Positions 23,851 through 35,925 are shown, counted from the stretch's first letter. The stretch is DNA of 64,000 bases from Setoptus koraiensis (GCA_048013815.1 CM106586.1:18414001-18478000); one strand, 5' to 3'. Numbers and translations: made by a program. Notes: generated by a model not told the origin, from the letters alone.

Positions 23851-24565
23851 TGAGCAATTGCACCGGCAACCGGTATGACGGCATTGTGACGTAAGCGACG
23901 CCACGGCGCCAACTCCAACAACTTTCGCGCCTAACCTAAACACTCTATTAGGCACAAAACTCTCTACTGGTCTCTTGTTGTGTCGGCCATAATAATAGTT
24001 ACGCAATTAATTGAGCGCGGCCATTTTACGAGCCTGGCTAGCTCTCACCGATTAGCGCCGGGCCGGTCGCCGCGGCCGGCACAACGAAGGCCAGGGTGCC
24101 GGCCAGCGAAACAGGTGAGGGGCGCACCATCTATCTGAGCGTGCATCTATCTGCGCAGACTCTCGATTCGGGACTCTCGATTGAGTGCCGGTCCTCGGCA
24201 GTGCGGCCCGGTGTCGCACAATGGACTCTCGCGGTCACTCTCGCAGTCGCCCTGTCAGAGCGGCCAGCCAGAGGTCGTTGGCGGCGGCCAACATCACAGG
24301 TGAGTTAGCACAGGCATCACAGTCATCACAGCCTGTGATTCACAGGTGAGTCGGTGAGAGCTTCATTAGTCTTACATTGTGTTAGCTTGACCAGACCAGC
24401 CTCAAGCTCGCTCGCCGATACAACTCGTCAGCTGGTCCCACCGAGCTCGTCAGCTGGTCCCACCGAGCTCGTCAGCTGATGCGATCGGGCTCGTCAGCTG
24501 ATCGGGTTGGCAAGGTGATCATCAGCGGCAGAGGCAGCGGCCAATTGGTGGGTGAGCTCGAGAAT

Positions 24566-24648
24566 GAATCATCGACTTGTACGAATCATCGACTTGTACG
24601 AATCATCGACTTGTACGAATCATCGACTTGTACGAATCATCGACTTGT
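24566..24648. repeat. 17-bp tandem repeat, 5 copies
   Basis: Unit gaatcatcgacttgtac, nearly identical copies. Confidence 0.96.
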
Positions 24649-25544
24649 GGCCAGGGTGAGAGTGGAGCTGGCGGAAGTCAAGGTTAATCGAGGCCACGGC
24701 ACACGGTGCATGCTGTCATGCTGCACATGTTGCGCAACATCGTTGCCACCTCTGGCAGTCGGGCGACGCTGCGTGCGATGTTGCGCAACGCAGCCAATTG
24801 TGATTAATTTGTTTTGCAACAGTTTCGCTGGCTCATTAACATGACATGATGCTTGGTTGGTGTGATGCAATGCAGGTAATGTTGCGCAATACCTACACAA
24901 TGGTATCATTATCGTTAGCTGACTTTGTGTGACTAGTGTCACGATTGCCACTATTGCCACAAATCACTACACTTAGGTGGCTATAGGTGGCAACATGCGC
25001 GTTGCGTCAGCACACAAATGAGCCCATTTGTTGTTGCACACACACAATGCAATTGCATAATTATAATTATCACTAATTAAAATTATAATGAGAGCACATT
25101 GTTTGCAGAGGTCGTTTTGCAAGCATTGTTTTGCGCCCCCAAGTGGCACTTGTTGCAAGTCAGTGTGACTCAAATCTGAATCTGGCGATCGAGTAATTCG
25201 AGTAACTCGAGTGAGTGATCACAGCGGCATGAGTGCGAACTAAGCCCACAACTAGCCGGCATCACTAGATCGGATCGCGAAATATACGATTAAATAATAA
25301 TATTTCAACTCGCTCGCCTAATCTCGTCTGCATGCCGACCGAATGCGCCGATTTGGCCTTTTCGTCAAGATCAACAACCTGTGTGCCGTGCCGGCCTGGC
25401 CCCCACACGGGCACATCGGCAGATCGGCACAGTGGCAGTGGCACTTGTTGTCGATTGGCGCAGTATTTAGCTTGAATGCCCATTCAGCGATTTCAGCGAT
25501 TCCGGCGAAGCGGGCAAATTCAACCATTTCACGATCACCAGCGC

Positions 25545-25640
25545 CAACCGACAACAGCCGACAACAACCGCCAACAACCGACAACGGCCAGCAACAGCCG
25601 ACGACGGCCGACAGCAACAACCGACAACAGCAACCGACAA
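25545..25640. repeat. CCGACAACA-type tandem repeat
   Basis: Variable 9-bp units of ccgacaaca and ccagcaaca; a related array, acacaacaac, occurs at 53321. Confidence 0.88.
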
Positions 25641-26540
25641 CAACCTTGGCGAGTGCTCCAGAGTTCAATGAATGATGGCGGCCTTACCTGGTGTGGCTGC
25701 CAGAGTTGTGCGTGAGAGGCTCGAAAGTAAAAAGATGATCGCAGTGGCGAGATTGGCTCTCAATCAATCAATTTGATCAATCACTCGCTGCTGCGCTGCC
25801 AGCAACAACAACGGCGAGCTATAAAACTTGCTGCTCGATGATACGAAATTGTCCGTTTAATCGTATGCATCATCGTTTAATCGTGGAGAGAGTGTTAGCG
25901 CCAGGTGAACTGTATCATCGGTCAGTGGGATGTTTGCGAGCGGCGCCACATTCAAACGTCAGCGACTTTGAGAGTCGGACTTTTAGAGTCGGACTGTATT
26001 TAGGAATTACGATTCACGGTATAATAATAATATTTATGTTGCAGCATAAACATTGTTCGTGGGCACAGCGCAGGTAAATATTGCGTCATGCGCATTATTC
26101 ATCCTATCGGAATTGTATTATCGAGAGCATGTGTGCGAGCTGTCAAACAGTGACAGAACCACCAACAAGAGCAAGAAGAATCCCATTGAGAGGGCAAATA
26201 TTGACACTTGAGACAGGGACAGTCTCAAGGTCACTAATTGATTAAGCGACGCCGGAACTGGCCGCCGCCGCCGGCCGCTCGGTCCACAGGTAGCCGGCCG
26301 GACAGGTATGCAAATGGTGTTTGCGTTGTTGCCGGCGCGCCGACTACCGCCAACAGCAACAATGCAGCGCAACTTGAGCAGCCGAGCTGTTTTATTTGTC
26401 TCTAATCATCATCATGTTGCATTGTTGTTGTATTATCATTATCATTACTATTATTGTATTATTGCGCAATTGTTGTTGTTGCCGGCGCTGGGCACTTGTG
26501 TCGTTGCGAGCAAGTGTGGCCGCTCGCTCGTTACACTTGT

Positions 26541-26567
26541 AATACAAGCCAGTAACTGGCTTGTATT
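26541..26567. repeat. Inverted repeat, 13-bp perfect arms, 1-bp spacer
   Basis: aatacaagccagt, spacer a, then actggcttgtatt. Pairing resumes for two bases beyond one mismatch on the outside. Confidence 0.92.
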
Positions 26568-26904
26568 GCACAATTTTATCATCATAGCGCCAGTTTATCT
26601 GCCGCTGTATCTGCCAGTTTATCTGCCGGTTTATCTGGCGCGATCTTGGCCAAATGATCGCGCCACAATAATGCAAGCTCACGCAGACGCAGTCATGGCC
26701 AGTTACTCGTCGGCTAAAACTATGGCCGCTATGTTGCGCAACGCAATGCCGCAAATATCTCTGGCGCCCGTAGAAAGGCGCGCAGGCCGGCGGCGAGACG
26801 CATTACGCAATTTGCGAGCAAAGTTGTGAGCGCAGTTTAGGCGTGCCCAATGCTGTTGTCAATTGGCATTATATGATGATATCGTTATATTTAATTTTGA
26901 CGCA

Positions 26905-27008
26905 ACAGCCAACAACAGCAGCAGCAACAACAGCAGCAACAACAGCAGCAACAACAACAGCAACAACAGCAACAGCAACAGCAACAACAGCAACAACAGC
27001 AACAACGA
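26905..27008. repeat. CAGCAACAA microsatellite
   Basis: About 100 bp of cagcaacaa units; reads Asn/Ser, Gln or Thr/Ala in the three + frames. Confidence 0.93.
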
Positions 27009-27289
27009 GTGCAACAAGTGCGCGGCTCATTATGCAGCAACAGCCACTTGTTATGCAACAGCAGCCGTTGGCGCAGCGGCAGACATAAGAAGAGGAGAGT
27101 GTGCGCATCTACATAATGCATTGCGTAATTATAATAAGTGCCTGCTCCGGTTGTTGCTGTTGTTGTTATTCATCTCTAATGCTCGTCTCAAGGTCACTGC
27201 CGCTCGTCTCCTCGAAGGAGATTCTCATGCGCGTCGCTGGCCAGCGCTGATTGTGGCGATGATACGCCGATACGCAAAATCACGACCGG

Positions 27290-27400
27290 CCAACAACAGC
27301 AACAGCAACAAGCAGCAACAGCAACAACAAGCAGCAACGACAAGCAGCAACAACAAACAGCAACAACAAACAACAACAACAAACAACAAGCACGCCGACT
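27290..27400. repeat. CAACAG/CAACAAG microsatellite
   Basis: Mixed caacag and caacaacaagcag units. Confidence 0.9.
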
Positions 27401-28188
27401 GGCGCACACACTGTTAGCCCTATCCCGCATTCCCGCAAGCAGAGATTTAGCGAGTGAGCGGCCAAAAATGTTGCGCAACGTTGGCCATCTTCGGCCACGG
27501 CTAATGCGCAATGTTGCGCAATATTTGTGCGCCAAATATTGCACAACATTTCGCAGATATGTGTTGTTATGTATCGCAACAGTGCGATTTGGCAACATTG
27601 TGATACTGCGCGATTTTGCGCCGTCTCGCGCTCGGCCGTCCCGTGTGCCGCTGCAGCGGCCAAATGTTGCGTAACTATGCGCAAACGTTGCATAACTATG
27701 CTCGAATGAACTATATTCCTGCATCACATACCCACTGTCAGATGTAAACACTGCCCATACAAGCAAATGAGGGCCTGTCACAAACGTCAGACGGCGTCTC
27801 GTCTGTCTGACCGTCTGTGTGCGCCGGCTCGCATGTCAGACAACTTTCCGTTGGCAAGACAACTCAACGATTGCGCAACAAGCCAACTTTTACTTGTTAC
27901 CTGTTGTTGCGTTTGTGTTGCGTCATTGGTGGCCAGCTGGCTTGATTGATCACAATAGCCGACAGTCGATATCTTGCACATCTCGTCGGTATTCGCTGCA
28001 CTGCAACTTGTGAGCCTGTTCACCTGTTCACCTGTGACCTGCAACCGGCACAGGTAAGCTGCACAGGTAAGCCGGCCAGCACGCTCAGAGCTGGCAAGCA
28101 GCGATAAATATGCCAACACTGACAGCACAATTGTGAGTTAGTCACAATATTGTGAGCCATTTTCGGCCAGATGCACAGTTGCTGCACA

Positions 28189-28225
28189 GATTTTATCCGG
28201 GCCGAGCGCGGCGCCGGATAAAATC
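28189..28225. repeat. Inverted repeat, 12-bp perfect arms
   Basis: gattttatccgg and ccggataaaatc with a GC-rich 13-bp spacer. Confidence 0.9.
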
Positions 28226-28734
28226 ACCAACTGACACCGGCCACTAACTAAAACATCACGTCTCGTTGCAGCGCCATCCGCGAGCATTATGCAGCGGGGG
28301 CCACACACGATCAGCCCGTCCCGGGTAACTTCATTTGCGGCCGCTCAGAGGATGCTAATTAGTCGGCCAACTGTTGATAATAACCGTCGAGCTGATATCC
28401 AATCTGGTCTCACAACTTGCACGAGTATCATACTGGCAGTATGGCCTCTCTATTTTTGGCGCTCGCCACTTGCTCGTTACTAACGATTCGTCAGACAAAC
28501 AATGTGTTGAATAAAAGCGAGATGGCGCCACTGCTCGGCAGTGGCGCCCAGCTACAAGCCCGTGTCGGCGCATTAAATTGTAAGTTAACGCCAGTTAACA
28601 AATCGTCTATTGCCAGAGCAAAATCTCACCAATGAGCAGCAAGCTAACGCAAACTTGTTGAGGCAACACTATGTGTTATGCAACACCCTGTATTCTGCCA
28701 TATCACCATAGTACACTGTGGCGCATAGGCACTG

Positions 28735-28777
28735 TGCGCAACCGGAAGTAGCAGCAGCAGCAGCTTCCGGTTGCGCA
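28735..28777. repeat. Inverted repeat, 14-bp perfect arms, CAG spacer
   Basis: tgcgcaaccggaag and its complement flank a 15-bp tagcagcagcagcag loop, so a triplet run sits exactly at the hairpin tip. Confidence 0.93.
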
Positions 28778-28994
28778 GACCACCGGCGAGCGCTGGCTGG
28801 TTGATGTGTTGATCGAGTTAACAGGTGCACACACAACAAATAAACAAAGAGACTAACAATTTCACCTGTAACTAGCTTGTGTGTATCGATATGAATGCGA
28901 TCATGCGTTGCTATGAATCCATCAATTGGCTTCATTGTCAGACAATTGGTCAAATTTACATAAATTAATGCCGACTCGCCGATTTGCCCGCTCG

Positions 28995-29142
28995 CCTGCC
29001 TGTCGGCCGGTTTGCCTACCCGTCGGCCGGTTGCCTACCCGTCGGCCGGTCTCTTACCTGTTGGCCGGTTTCTTACCTGTTGGCCGGTCTGCCTAACTGT
29101 TGGCCGGTTGGCCGGTCGGCCTAACTGTTGGCCGGTCGGCGG
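28995..29142. repeat. About 20-bp tandem repeat, about 7 copies
   Basis: Unit close to cctacccgtcggccggtt, with cctaactgttggccggtc variants on the right. Confidence 0.9.
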
Positions 29143-29888
29143 GCCATTAGCGACGGTGCCGAGCGAGTGCGAGGCTGGTTTCCATTAATAACTAAAGCGT
29201 AAAGCAGGGCTCGGCCGCCAGGGCGAGGCTCGGCTCGCTGGATTTGGCGCAGTATGGATTTGGCGGCACCGATTGGGCAGTGCCAATCGGTGGCCAATGA
29301 AAGAATCGGCCAGCTCAAACTGGCGTTCGAGCTGTTTGAAAACAGCTAAAAAGGGACTGACGATAGGTACGTGATGGCGCCTAAACGAGACGGCGTTTGT
29401 CGAGCGATTCATTTAGCAACCACAAACAGCATGCCAAACAGTATGTGCCGTGCATGTTACGCAACAGATAGCAGCAGATAACGGTTGCCAGATAACGGTT
29501 GGCAGAAGCGTCAACAGTTGGCCGTGTGTGTCTCACAAGTGTCAGCTTGGTTGCGAGCGCATAATAAATCATCGGTCAATATTTATAGAGTTTGCGCAAC
29601 TGTGCAACAGGTAACTGCAACTTGCAACAAGCGACAGGTAGCTGGCAACTGGAAACAAAACAAACAAACAACAACATTTTAACACTTGCTGCGCTTGGCC
29701 GCCTGGCGGCCAATAGCCAGTGGATAGTGCAAACTATCAAGTGCAATCAAGTGTCTGGCCACTTGGGTCTCGGTGGCCGATTCAAGAATCGCCGATTTAT
29801 TCAATTTATGCCGCTTTGTTCATGTGAGACACGTACGATTAAAAGAAGACCAAGGTCATGTGTTCGCGTATTATTATTCTGCTCTGCT

Positions 29889-29942
29889 CTTGTTGCCGAA
29901 TTCTTGTTGCCGAATTCTTGTTGCCGAATTCTTGTTGTCGAA
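29889..29942. repeat. About 16-bp tandem repeat, 3-4 copies
   Basis: Unit cttgttgccgaatt. Confidence 0.9.
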
Positions 29943-30984
29943 TGGCACCTCTAACGGTGATTAGCTAACGATTATAATATGCAAATCTCTTCCTCTTTTC
30001 GCTCGCTCTCCCCTCTCTCCCTCGCTCGCTCCCTCTATATGTGGCTCGCCGCTAACACACAGTATTTGATGATATCCTTTTATATATATATATATATACT
30101 GGCATTATATGGCTGTGAGTCGCATACCCAAGTGACCATCATTAATCTACGCCGGCCGACAGATCATTAGAGCGCATATTTATATTCAGATCCAGTGCAG
30201 CGACACACACTCAATGAATATTGTCATGCCATCCATTACGTAATATTTATTATTGTAATGTAATGTATCAACAAACTGCGCTATCGATGACGACCGATAA
30301 AATTAAATGCATTCAATCCGGCCGGCAGCCGGCCATTAACAGCTGATCGGGCACCCGATCATGAGCGACCACCAAGATGCCTCGCCGTGCCGCCAGATGC
30401 TGCCTCGATCCCTTTTCGGGGCCATCGTCGGGGTGATTCCTTTTTGGGGTGATCTCTCGTTGGGGCCATCTTCCGTCGGGGTGATCTCTTGTTGGGGTGA
30501 TCTCTTGATTGCGCCGTGTCACATAGTGACTATGCGACCGTGCCGCAATGTGTGCCTATGTGGCCAGAAAAGAAACACACGCTGTAACTCGAGCTCATAT
30601 TGTCTAATCACTATTATCTGGCTTGTTAGCCAGATTACTTATATGATCACACAACGGCTACAACAACTCACATTCAATTGGGTACCGGCAAGCGGTTAAC
30701 CGACGGGCGCTGCCAGTTTGCCAAAATCAAATCCAACGTTGGCGCTGCCAGCAACACAATAACTTATATTGTTATATGTACTGTACACACATAATCATTG
30801 TGCCAGGTATAACGTTACGTAATTAATTAATGTCTGTTAATATCGCATCGTGCATAATAACAATGTTAACAGCGCTTGTGAGGATTTCCTGGTTCATCTC
30901 TCAGGCAGCATCGTGTCGCAACAAAGAGCCGCTAATAACTAGTAATAGCCTATTGCTAATAGGCTGACAGTTAGGCTGTTAGTG

Positions 30985-30987
<3 letters not shown>

Positions 30988-31015
<28 letters not shown>
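30988..31015. repeat. GA dinucleotide run
   Basis: About 14 ga units, a possible GAGA-factor-type site in arthropods. Confidence 0.95.
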
Positions 31016-31859
31016 CTCATTAGCTCATTAAACGATATCTATGCCACATGATGCCCGCCAAATGTATTGCGGTTGCGCAATGTATGTTATGTCACACAAC
31101 ACGGCAGCATTACATAACATTTTATTTTATTATTATTATTATTATTGTTTATTGTTTTAACATTGGTTAACGCATTGGATTGCGCAACACATTGCATGGG
31201 CATATAAATTGTGATATGATATAATGGCCACATAACATAATGCGAGTGCCAGACGATTTTCATGATGCCGGCCGGCCGACAATAACAATTTTTGCCATAA
31301 CATTTGAACATCAATGCGCACCGTGTGTTGCGCACAGGTGAACCAACTCGTCGCACAGTTGGGGCCGCCGGCTAATGGTCAGCGGGCGATGTTACGTTGT
31401 GTGTATACTATACACACTGTATAGGTTCGACTCTGTGACGACATGACAACATGCGCTGACCACGAAGACGACCAAGTCGACGAAGACGACGATGATGATG
31501 ATGACGATGCTGATGATGATGATGATGTAACAGCACGTTGCAGTGCGCAAGATGCGTTCGAGAGAGTGTCAGGACAATGACCTGTGAATGTGACATCGGG
31601 CGCACGCTGATACCCGAGAGAGCTGACGCAACAAGTGGCCGGCACAGAACGATACAAACGATCAGACAAACAGACAGACGGACGGACGGACGGGTCAGAC
31701 TTCAGGGTTCTTCATCGCATAAAACACACTTATGATTACATAACATTATATTATAATATTCTACATATGGTCATAGTTGTTGCAACATACAATACATATG
31801 AAACATTTTCGAGACAGGTGAATTGTTTGAGCGAATCATTCAATCAGGTTCAAGTTCAA

Positions 31860-31902
31860 CTTTTCACCTTGTTCGTTTAGGCGATACGAGCAAGGTGAAA
31901 AG
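31860..31902. repeat. Inverted repeat, 16-bp arms, one mismatch
   Basis: cttttcaccttgttcg pairs with cgagcaaggtgaaaag (one G-T type mismatch), spacer 11 bp. Confidence 0.9.
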
Positions 31903-32566
31903 ATGCTTCTCTCTCTCTCTCTTATTACATAATGGTGTTGGCATTACATAAGTAAGTATGCATTACATAAGCGTGCATTACACAAGTGTGCAGTATTGCG
32001 TAATCGCGAGGCATCTTGATTAGACACGATCGTTGGCGATCGTAAAGCAGCAATTGGCGATCAAGTTGCTGCTGGCCAAAAGTTGTGCATCAAGTTAGTA
32101 GTTGATAATCAGCAGCCAGTGATCAAGATTAGCATTTGACGAGAAAGTCGTCCAATGCCATATCTCACATCTCTTGGCTCGCACACCGTCTCGGCGCACT
32201 GTCTTGGCTGCCTTTGCACTGTCGTCTGCAAATGGTCGCCAAATGGTCGGCAAATGGTCGGCCAATGGTGCAGCAGCTCGCTCGACGTTATCGCTGATAT
32301 AATGTAGTGGCGTTATCGCTGATCGTGGCGCCACAGTAAAAGTAGTGGCCAGTCGCTGACCATCGCTCAATCATTAATTAGCCAGCCGGGGCCACAACAA
32401 CGTTTAATGGTCAGCAGTTCTCGCCAATTCTGTGAATAGGCAGGCAATTTTGTGAATGTCCGACAACATGATTCAATTGAATAGTCGCCATTCGATTAGA
32501 TGCGCACCTGACCGAACAACAACAACGTTTACCAACATCCAGCGCCACTCGATCAGCTGACTCACC

Positions 32567-32625
32567 TGTTGTTGTTGTTGTTGTTGCTGTTGCTGCTGTT
32601 GTTGTTGCTGTTGCTGTTGTCGCCG
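32567..32625. repeat. GTT/GCT microsatellite
   Basis: gttgttgttgctgttgct units directly after a CTCACCTG. Confidence 0.93.
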
Positions 32626-32775
32626 ATTGCAAATATTTTGGGACACACACAGGTGAGTCGCGAGCTTGTATCTGTCGTAAGCGAGCATTTATATTGGACA
32701 TAGATGCTCGCAAGATTTATTACGATGCGCCAGCGTCTGCCGGCTGCACTCGTAGATGTAGATGCGTCGTCATGT

Positions 32776-33114
32776 TTATCGTACATCGTTGTCGTTGTCG
32801 CTGTTGACGTTGTTGCTTTGGCTGTTGTTGTTGTTGTTTTGGACGCTGTTGGTGTTGTTGTTGCTTTGGACGTTGTTGCTGTTGTTGCTGTTGTTGCTGT
32901 TGTTGCTGTTGTTGCTGTTGTTGCTGTTGCTGCCGAGGATGACGATGATGGCGACGACGATGACGCCCACCACGACCACGACCAAGAAGAAGATATTCTC
33001 CATTGGCGCGCCATATGTCTCCTCTGTGAACCTGGCCAGCCGGTTGCTCCGGTAATTACTTCCTCGTCGTGTGGCAAGCTCACCTGGTGGCGCTGTTTGG
33101 CTGGCAAGGGACAT
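32776..33114 (-). CDS. ORF with one predicted membrane helix and an Asn/Ser-rich tail (candidate)
   Basis: On the minus strand, ATG 33114 opens 112 codons: a hydrophilic start (…SNRLARFTEETYGAPMEN), a hydrophobic span FFLVVVVVGVIVVAIIVIL at about 42-60, then an Asn/Ser tail that is the GTTGCT microsatellite read in reverse. The membrane span uses GTC, GTG and ATC codons, which looks coding. The catch is that a run of Asp codons on the + strand (GAC/GAT) reads as Val/Ile on the opposite strand, and the + strand frame here is indeed Asp-rich. There is no basic stop-transfer cluster after the span. Possibly a membrane-protein exon. Confidence 0.18.
   Translation of the reverse strand: MSLASQTAPPGELATRRGSNYRSNRLARFTEETYGAPMENIFFLVVVVVGVIVVAIIVILGSNSNNSNNSNNSNNSNNSNNVQSNNNTNSVQNNNNNSQSNNVNSDNDNDVR
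32870..32935. repeat. GTTGTTGCT microsatellite
   Basis: About seven gttgttgct units; forms the Asn/Ser tail of the candidate minus-strand frame at 32776. Confidence 0.95.
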
Positions 33115-33727
33115 CGAGTGGCCGGAGTGCGGCCACTTGCAAAATTAATTAGCCATAGTTAGCATATATGCTAGCTGGCATGTATGTAGTTTATGGTCGA
33201 GCAACAACTCTGCTCGCTTGTATGGCAAGCGATTATATTTATATTGCTCGCATAAATATATCTTGTATTTATCTGGCTTGTTGTTAGTTTTATTTTCGCA
33301 TTAGTCGTATTGGTCTGGGTGCGTTGCGCAACAAACAACGGCAACAACAAAACGGAAACCATTAAATGGAAGCGTCGACCTTTGCCTGGCCATTTGTATA
33401 CATACCTACAAAGTGTAGATATAATATTATATTTTGTGTTGCAGCGGCCAACTCAATGAGCCGGCAATATATTATCTGGCCTGTCAATTATTGAGTCTGC
33501 TGCTCAACAACAGTAGCTGACCATTCGAGCTGACCAATTGGAGTTTTTGTTGCACAATTGCACATTGAGGCGCTAATTGGTGTGTCGCGTATTTGTGTGC
33601 TTTCATATAGGATCATTATTTACATACTCACATTACGCAATGTTATCTTGTGTTATCTGCAATGTTACACAACATTTGTTGTTGTTGTTGTTGATGCGAA
33701 AATTTGCCGTTAATAATGGATATGCGC

Positions 33728-33757
33728 CCAATAATAATAATAATAATAATAATAATG
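33728..33757. repeat. AAT microsatellite
   Basis: About nine aat units, followed by a doublet of cacggccgatatgcagcc. Confidence 0.93.
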
Positions 33758-34106
33758 GAGCACTCAATGGATATTATCAATTCAATGGGTGGAATATCCA
33801 GCCCAATGCACGGCCGATATGCAGCCCAATGCACGGCCGATATGCAGCCCAATTCACGGTTGATGTGCACTGAATCAGTGGCAGTGGCCACAAACAAAAA
33901 TTGGTCAAGGTGAGCATCGGCTGGCGTTGGCATCGAGTGGCCGAAACGGCACAAATTTATCGGTTGCTGTCAGTCGGCCATGCATGGGCCAATTAATGGG
34001 CTGACTGGCTGGTGAGATCAATTAAAACTGTTGTTGCGCAACACAACGGCCAAACTCATTTGCATACGCACACTTACGCACTCGTTGAGCCCTTTCGAGC
34101 CGTTGT

Positions 34107-34203
34107 TTGGTAGTTGCCGTTGCTTGGTTGTTGCCGTTGCTTGGTTGTTGCCGTTGCTTGGTTGTTGCCGTTGCTTGGTTGTTGCCGTTGCTTGGTTGTT
34201 GCC
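34107..34203. repeat. 17-bp tandem repeat, about 6 copies
   Basis: Unit ttggttgttgccgttgc, very uniform; open in all frames as a hydrophobic repeat. Confidence 0.95.
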
Positions 34204-34349
34204 GTGGTGGCCCAGCGCCGATGCCGGCCAGAGCCCGCTGGTTCATTAGCCCTGTCGCTGGGCCTGACAAAGTCGACGATACAAAGTGTTTCCAAAACAC
34301 TGTGTTTTGATACATTCCGAAACTTGACCCCATCGTCCGCTTGACACAG

Positions 34350-34943
34350 TCAATAGTAATTAATAACACGAAGCATGCACTTGACTCTGGCTGCGCGCCG
34401 GCACTGCAAGCACCGCCAGCGACGACGTTGCATCGGCGATGAAACAAATGAGATAAGATTAATTAACACCACGCTCTCTGTTTGCGATTCTCTGTCTCGA
34501 TGCGCCTGCGAATGCGCCTGCGAATCCGCTCGCGAATTCGCTTGTAATGCGGCTTGTAATGCGGCTTGTAATGCGGCTTGTAATTGAGCGCAACTCTTTG
34601 CTTCTCTAATGATCAATTCCGCAGTCTCTTCCTGGTTCTCGGCCACTTCGGCGTTTATCGGAACATTGGCGTTCGCGCCAGTTGCGTCTATTGGTTTGCC
34701 GTTGTAGCTGTTGCTGTTGTTGTTGTCGTTGTTGTTGTTGTCGTTGTTGTTGTTGTCGTTGTTGTTGGTGGTGGTGCTTTTGTTGCCTGTTGCAACTAGC
34801 CGCTGCCAACTAACGGTCATGTAACGGCCATGAGGGGATCGCCATTTCCGTTGTTTAACGGTCGTTTCAACAACAACAATGAACGGTGTGCGGTCACGTA
34901 ACTGTTCACTGGTCACCTTGATTGCGGGTCGTATGCTAATCAT
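34350..34943 (-). CDS. 197-codon minus-strand ORF with Asn-rich and LQAA repeats (candidate)
   Basis: The frame contains an Asn/Asp run from a GTT-type microsatellite, a non-repetitive acidic stretch (NAEVAENQEETAELIIREAK), four LQAA units coded by a 12-bp tandem repeat (34548-34584) and a basic Cys-containing end (MQRRRWRCLQCRR). Tandem repeats with units divisible by three keep the frame open by themselves, so length is weak evidence. No domain recognised. Confidence 0.15.
   Translation of the reverse strand: MISIRPAIKVTSEQLRDRTPFIVVVETTVKQRKWRSPHGRYMTVSWQRLVATGNKSTTTNNNDNNNNDNNNNDNNNSNSYNGKPIDATGANANVPINAEVAENQEETAELIIREAKSCAQLQAALQAALQAALQANSRADSQAHSQAHRDRESQTESVVLINLISFVSSPMQRRRWRCLQCRRAARVKCMLRVINYY
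34548..34584. repeat. 12-bp tandem repeat, 3-4 copies
   Basis: Unit gcggcttgtaat (Leu-Gln-Ala-Ala on the minus strand). Confidence 0.93.
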
Positions 34944-35062
34944 CGGCTCTCAGCGGCAAATGCGCCGCAACTGCACTCACCTGTGCCGCAACACAATCGA
35001 TTGCGCAACCACATCTCAAGTCAGCAACGCCGACGACCGCGACGCCGACGACAGGTGCATCA

Positions 35063-35103
35063 GGCCTCACCTGAGGCGAGCAGCGTGAGCCTTAGGTGAG
35101 GCC
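35063..35103. repeat. Inverted repeat, 15-bp arms, one mismatch
   Basis: ggcctcacctgaggc and gccttaggtgaggcc with an 11-bp spacer. The arms contain CACCTG/CAGGTG E-box cores. Confidence 0.88.
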
Positions 35104-35873
35104 CCGTTGCCGATGAGTCATTGGCGGCGTCGGCGCGCAATTTGTAGCAGTGCAACTGTGCGATATAAGCGTTATAAGCGTTATTGTCGATATAAGCGAC
35201 ACAAGCGGCGTAATTGCGCAATATAACGGCACCAATTATTGCGAAACTGCGCCAATTATTGCGTAACGCGGACCGTTATCAGTGGAGCGTCGTCATTCGA
35301 TAAAATTGATTGAATCGGGCGCCAGTCTGGCCAGTGTTGAGTTGTGCTCGTAAGCGGCCGCCAATAGCTAATAGCGGCCCGTTAGGCTAGCCCGTGAGTT
35401 GCGCTCACAATAGTTGTCAGCGCGATAAGACTGGCACGGCGAACTTGTGGCGGGTATAGGGCGTCGGCGGTGCGCACAGGGGATTGGCACAGGGTCGTCG
35501 GGGGAAGGGCGCCACGCTGACGACGATTATCTGTCAACGAGTTTGTCGCTTCCGGAAGAGTTTTCTCGAAATAAATATCGGCTGCCGCTCATGATCATGA
35601 CGTAATGCTGCTACTGCTGCTGATACTGGCAGCCGATAACGGTAACAGTTGCCTGGCGAGTTGCATTGATATTGATAATTATTAATTAATCGCTCACTGG
35701 CTGGCGTTGCGTTTCGTTGCGTTGCACTGGCCAGTTTAAATTGGATCACTGACTCGCTGCCGCTGATTCGATAATTTGATTAGCTTGACAAACTTTTGCT
35801 CTTCGCCAAGCCGCTGCCTCTGTCAACTGGCTGCTTGCAGCAGCGCACTTGTCGCATTACACGCCACCTTGCC

Positions 35874-35925
35874 GCGCCAACGGGTAGCCAGCGCGGCTTG
35901 ACCGGCGCTGGCTACCTGTCGGCGC
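35874..35925. repeat. Inverted repeat, 21-bp arms, two mismatches
   Basis: gcgccaacgggtagccagcgc against gcgctggctacctgtcggcgc; the spacer is 10 bp. Confidence 0.88.

Larger units (their letters stand above)
22797..32775. other. Non-coding block with clustered TTRCGYAA octamers
   Basis: No gene supported. It holds arrays at 23775-23850, 24566-24648, 25545-25640, 28995-29142 and 29889-29942, CAG/CAA tracts at 26905-27008 and 27290-27400, a GA run at 30988-31015, and inverted repeats at 26541-26567, 28189-28225, 28735-28777 and 31860-31902. TTRCGYAA octamers cluster at 24730-24889, 26462-26810 and 27121-27673. TTACATAA variants cluster at 31738-31975. Confidence 0.5.

Noticed and set aside
24096..24308. 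+ frame ending at a CACAG|GTGAGTT donor-like site
   Set aside because: CAGGTGAG is in excess throughout the window, so the donor carries little weight; the peptide has no recognisable feature.
31426..31436. GGTTCGACTCT, resembling the B box of a tRNA gene
   Set aside because: No A box, acceptor stem or anticodon arm can be folded around it.
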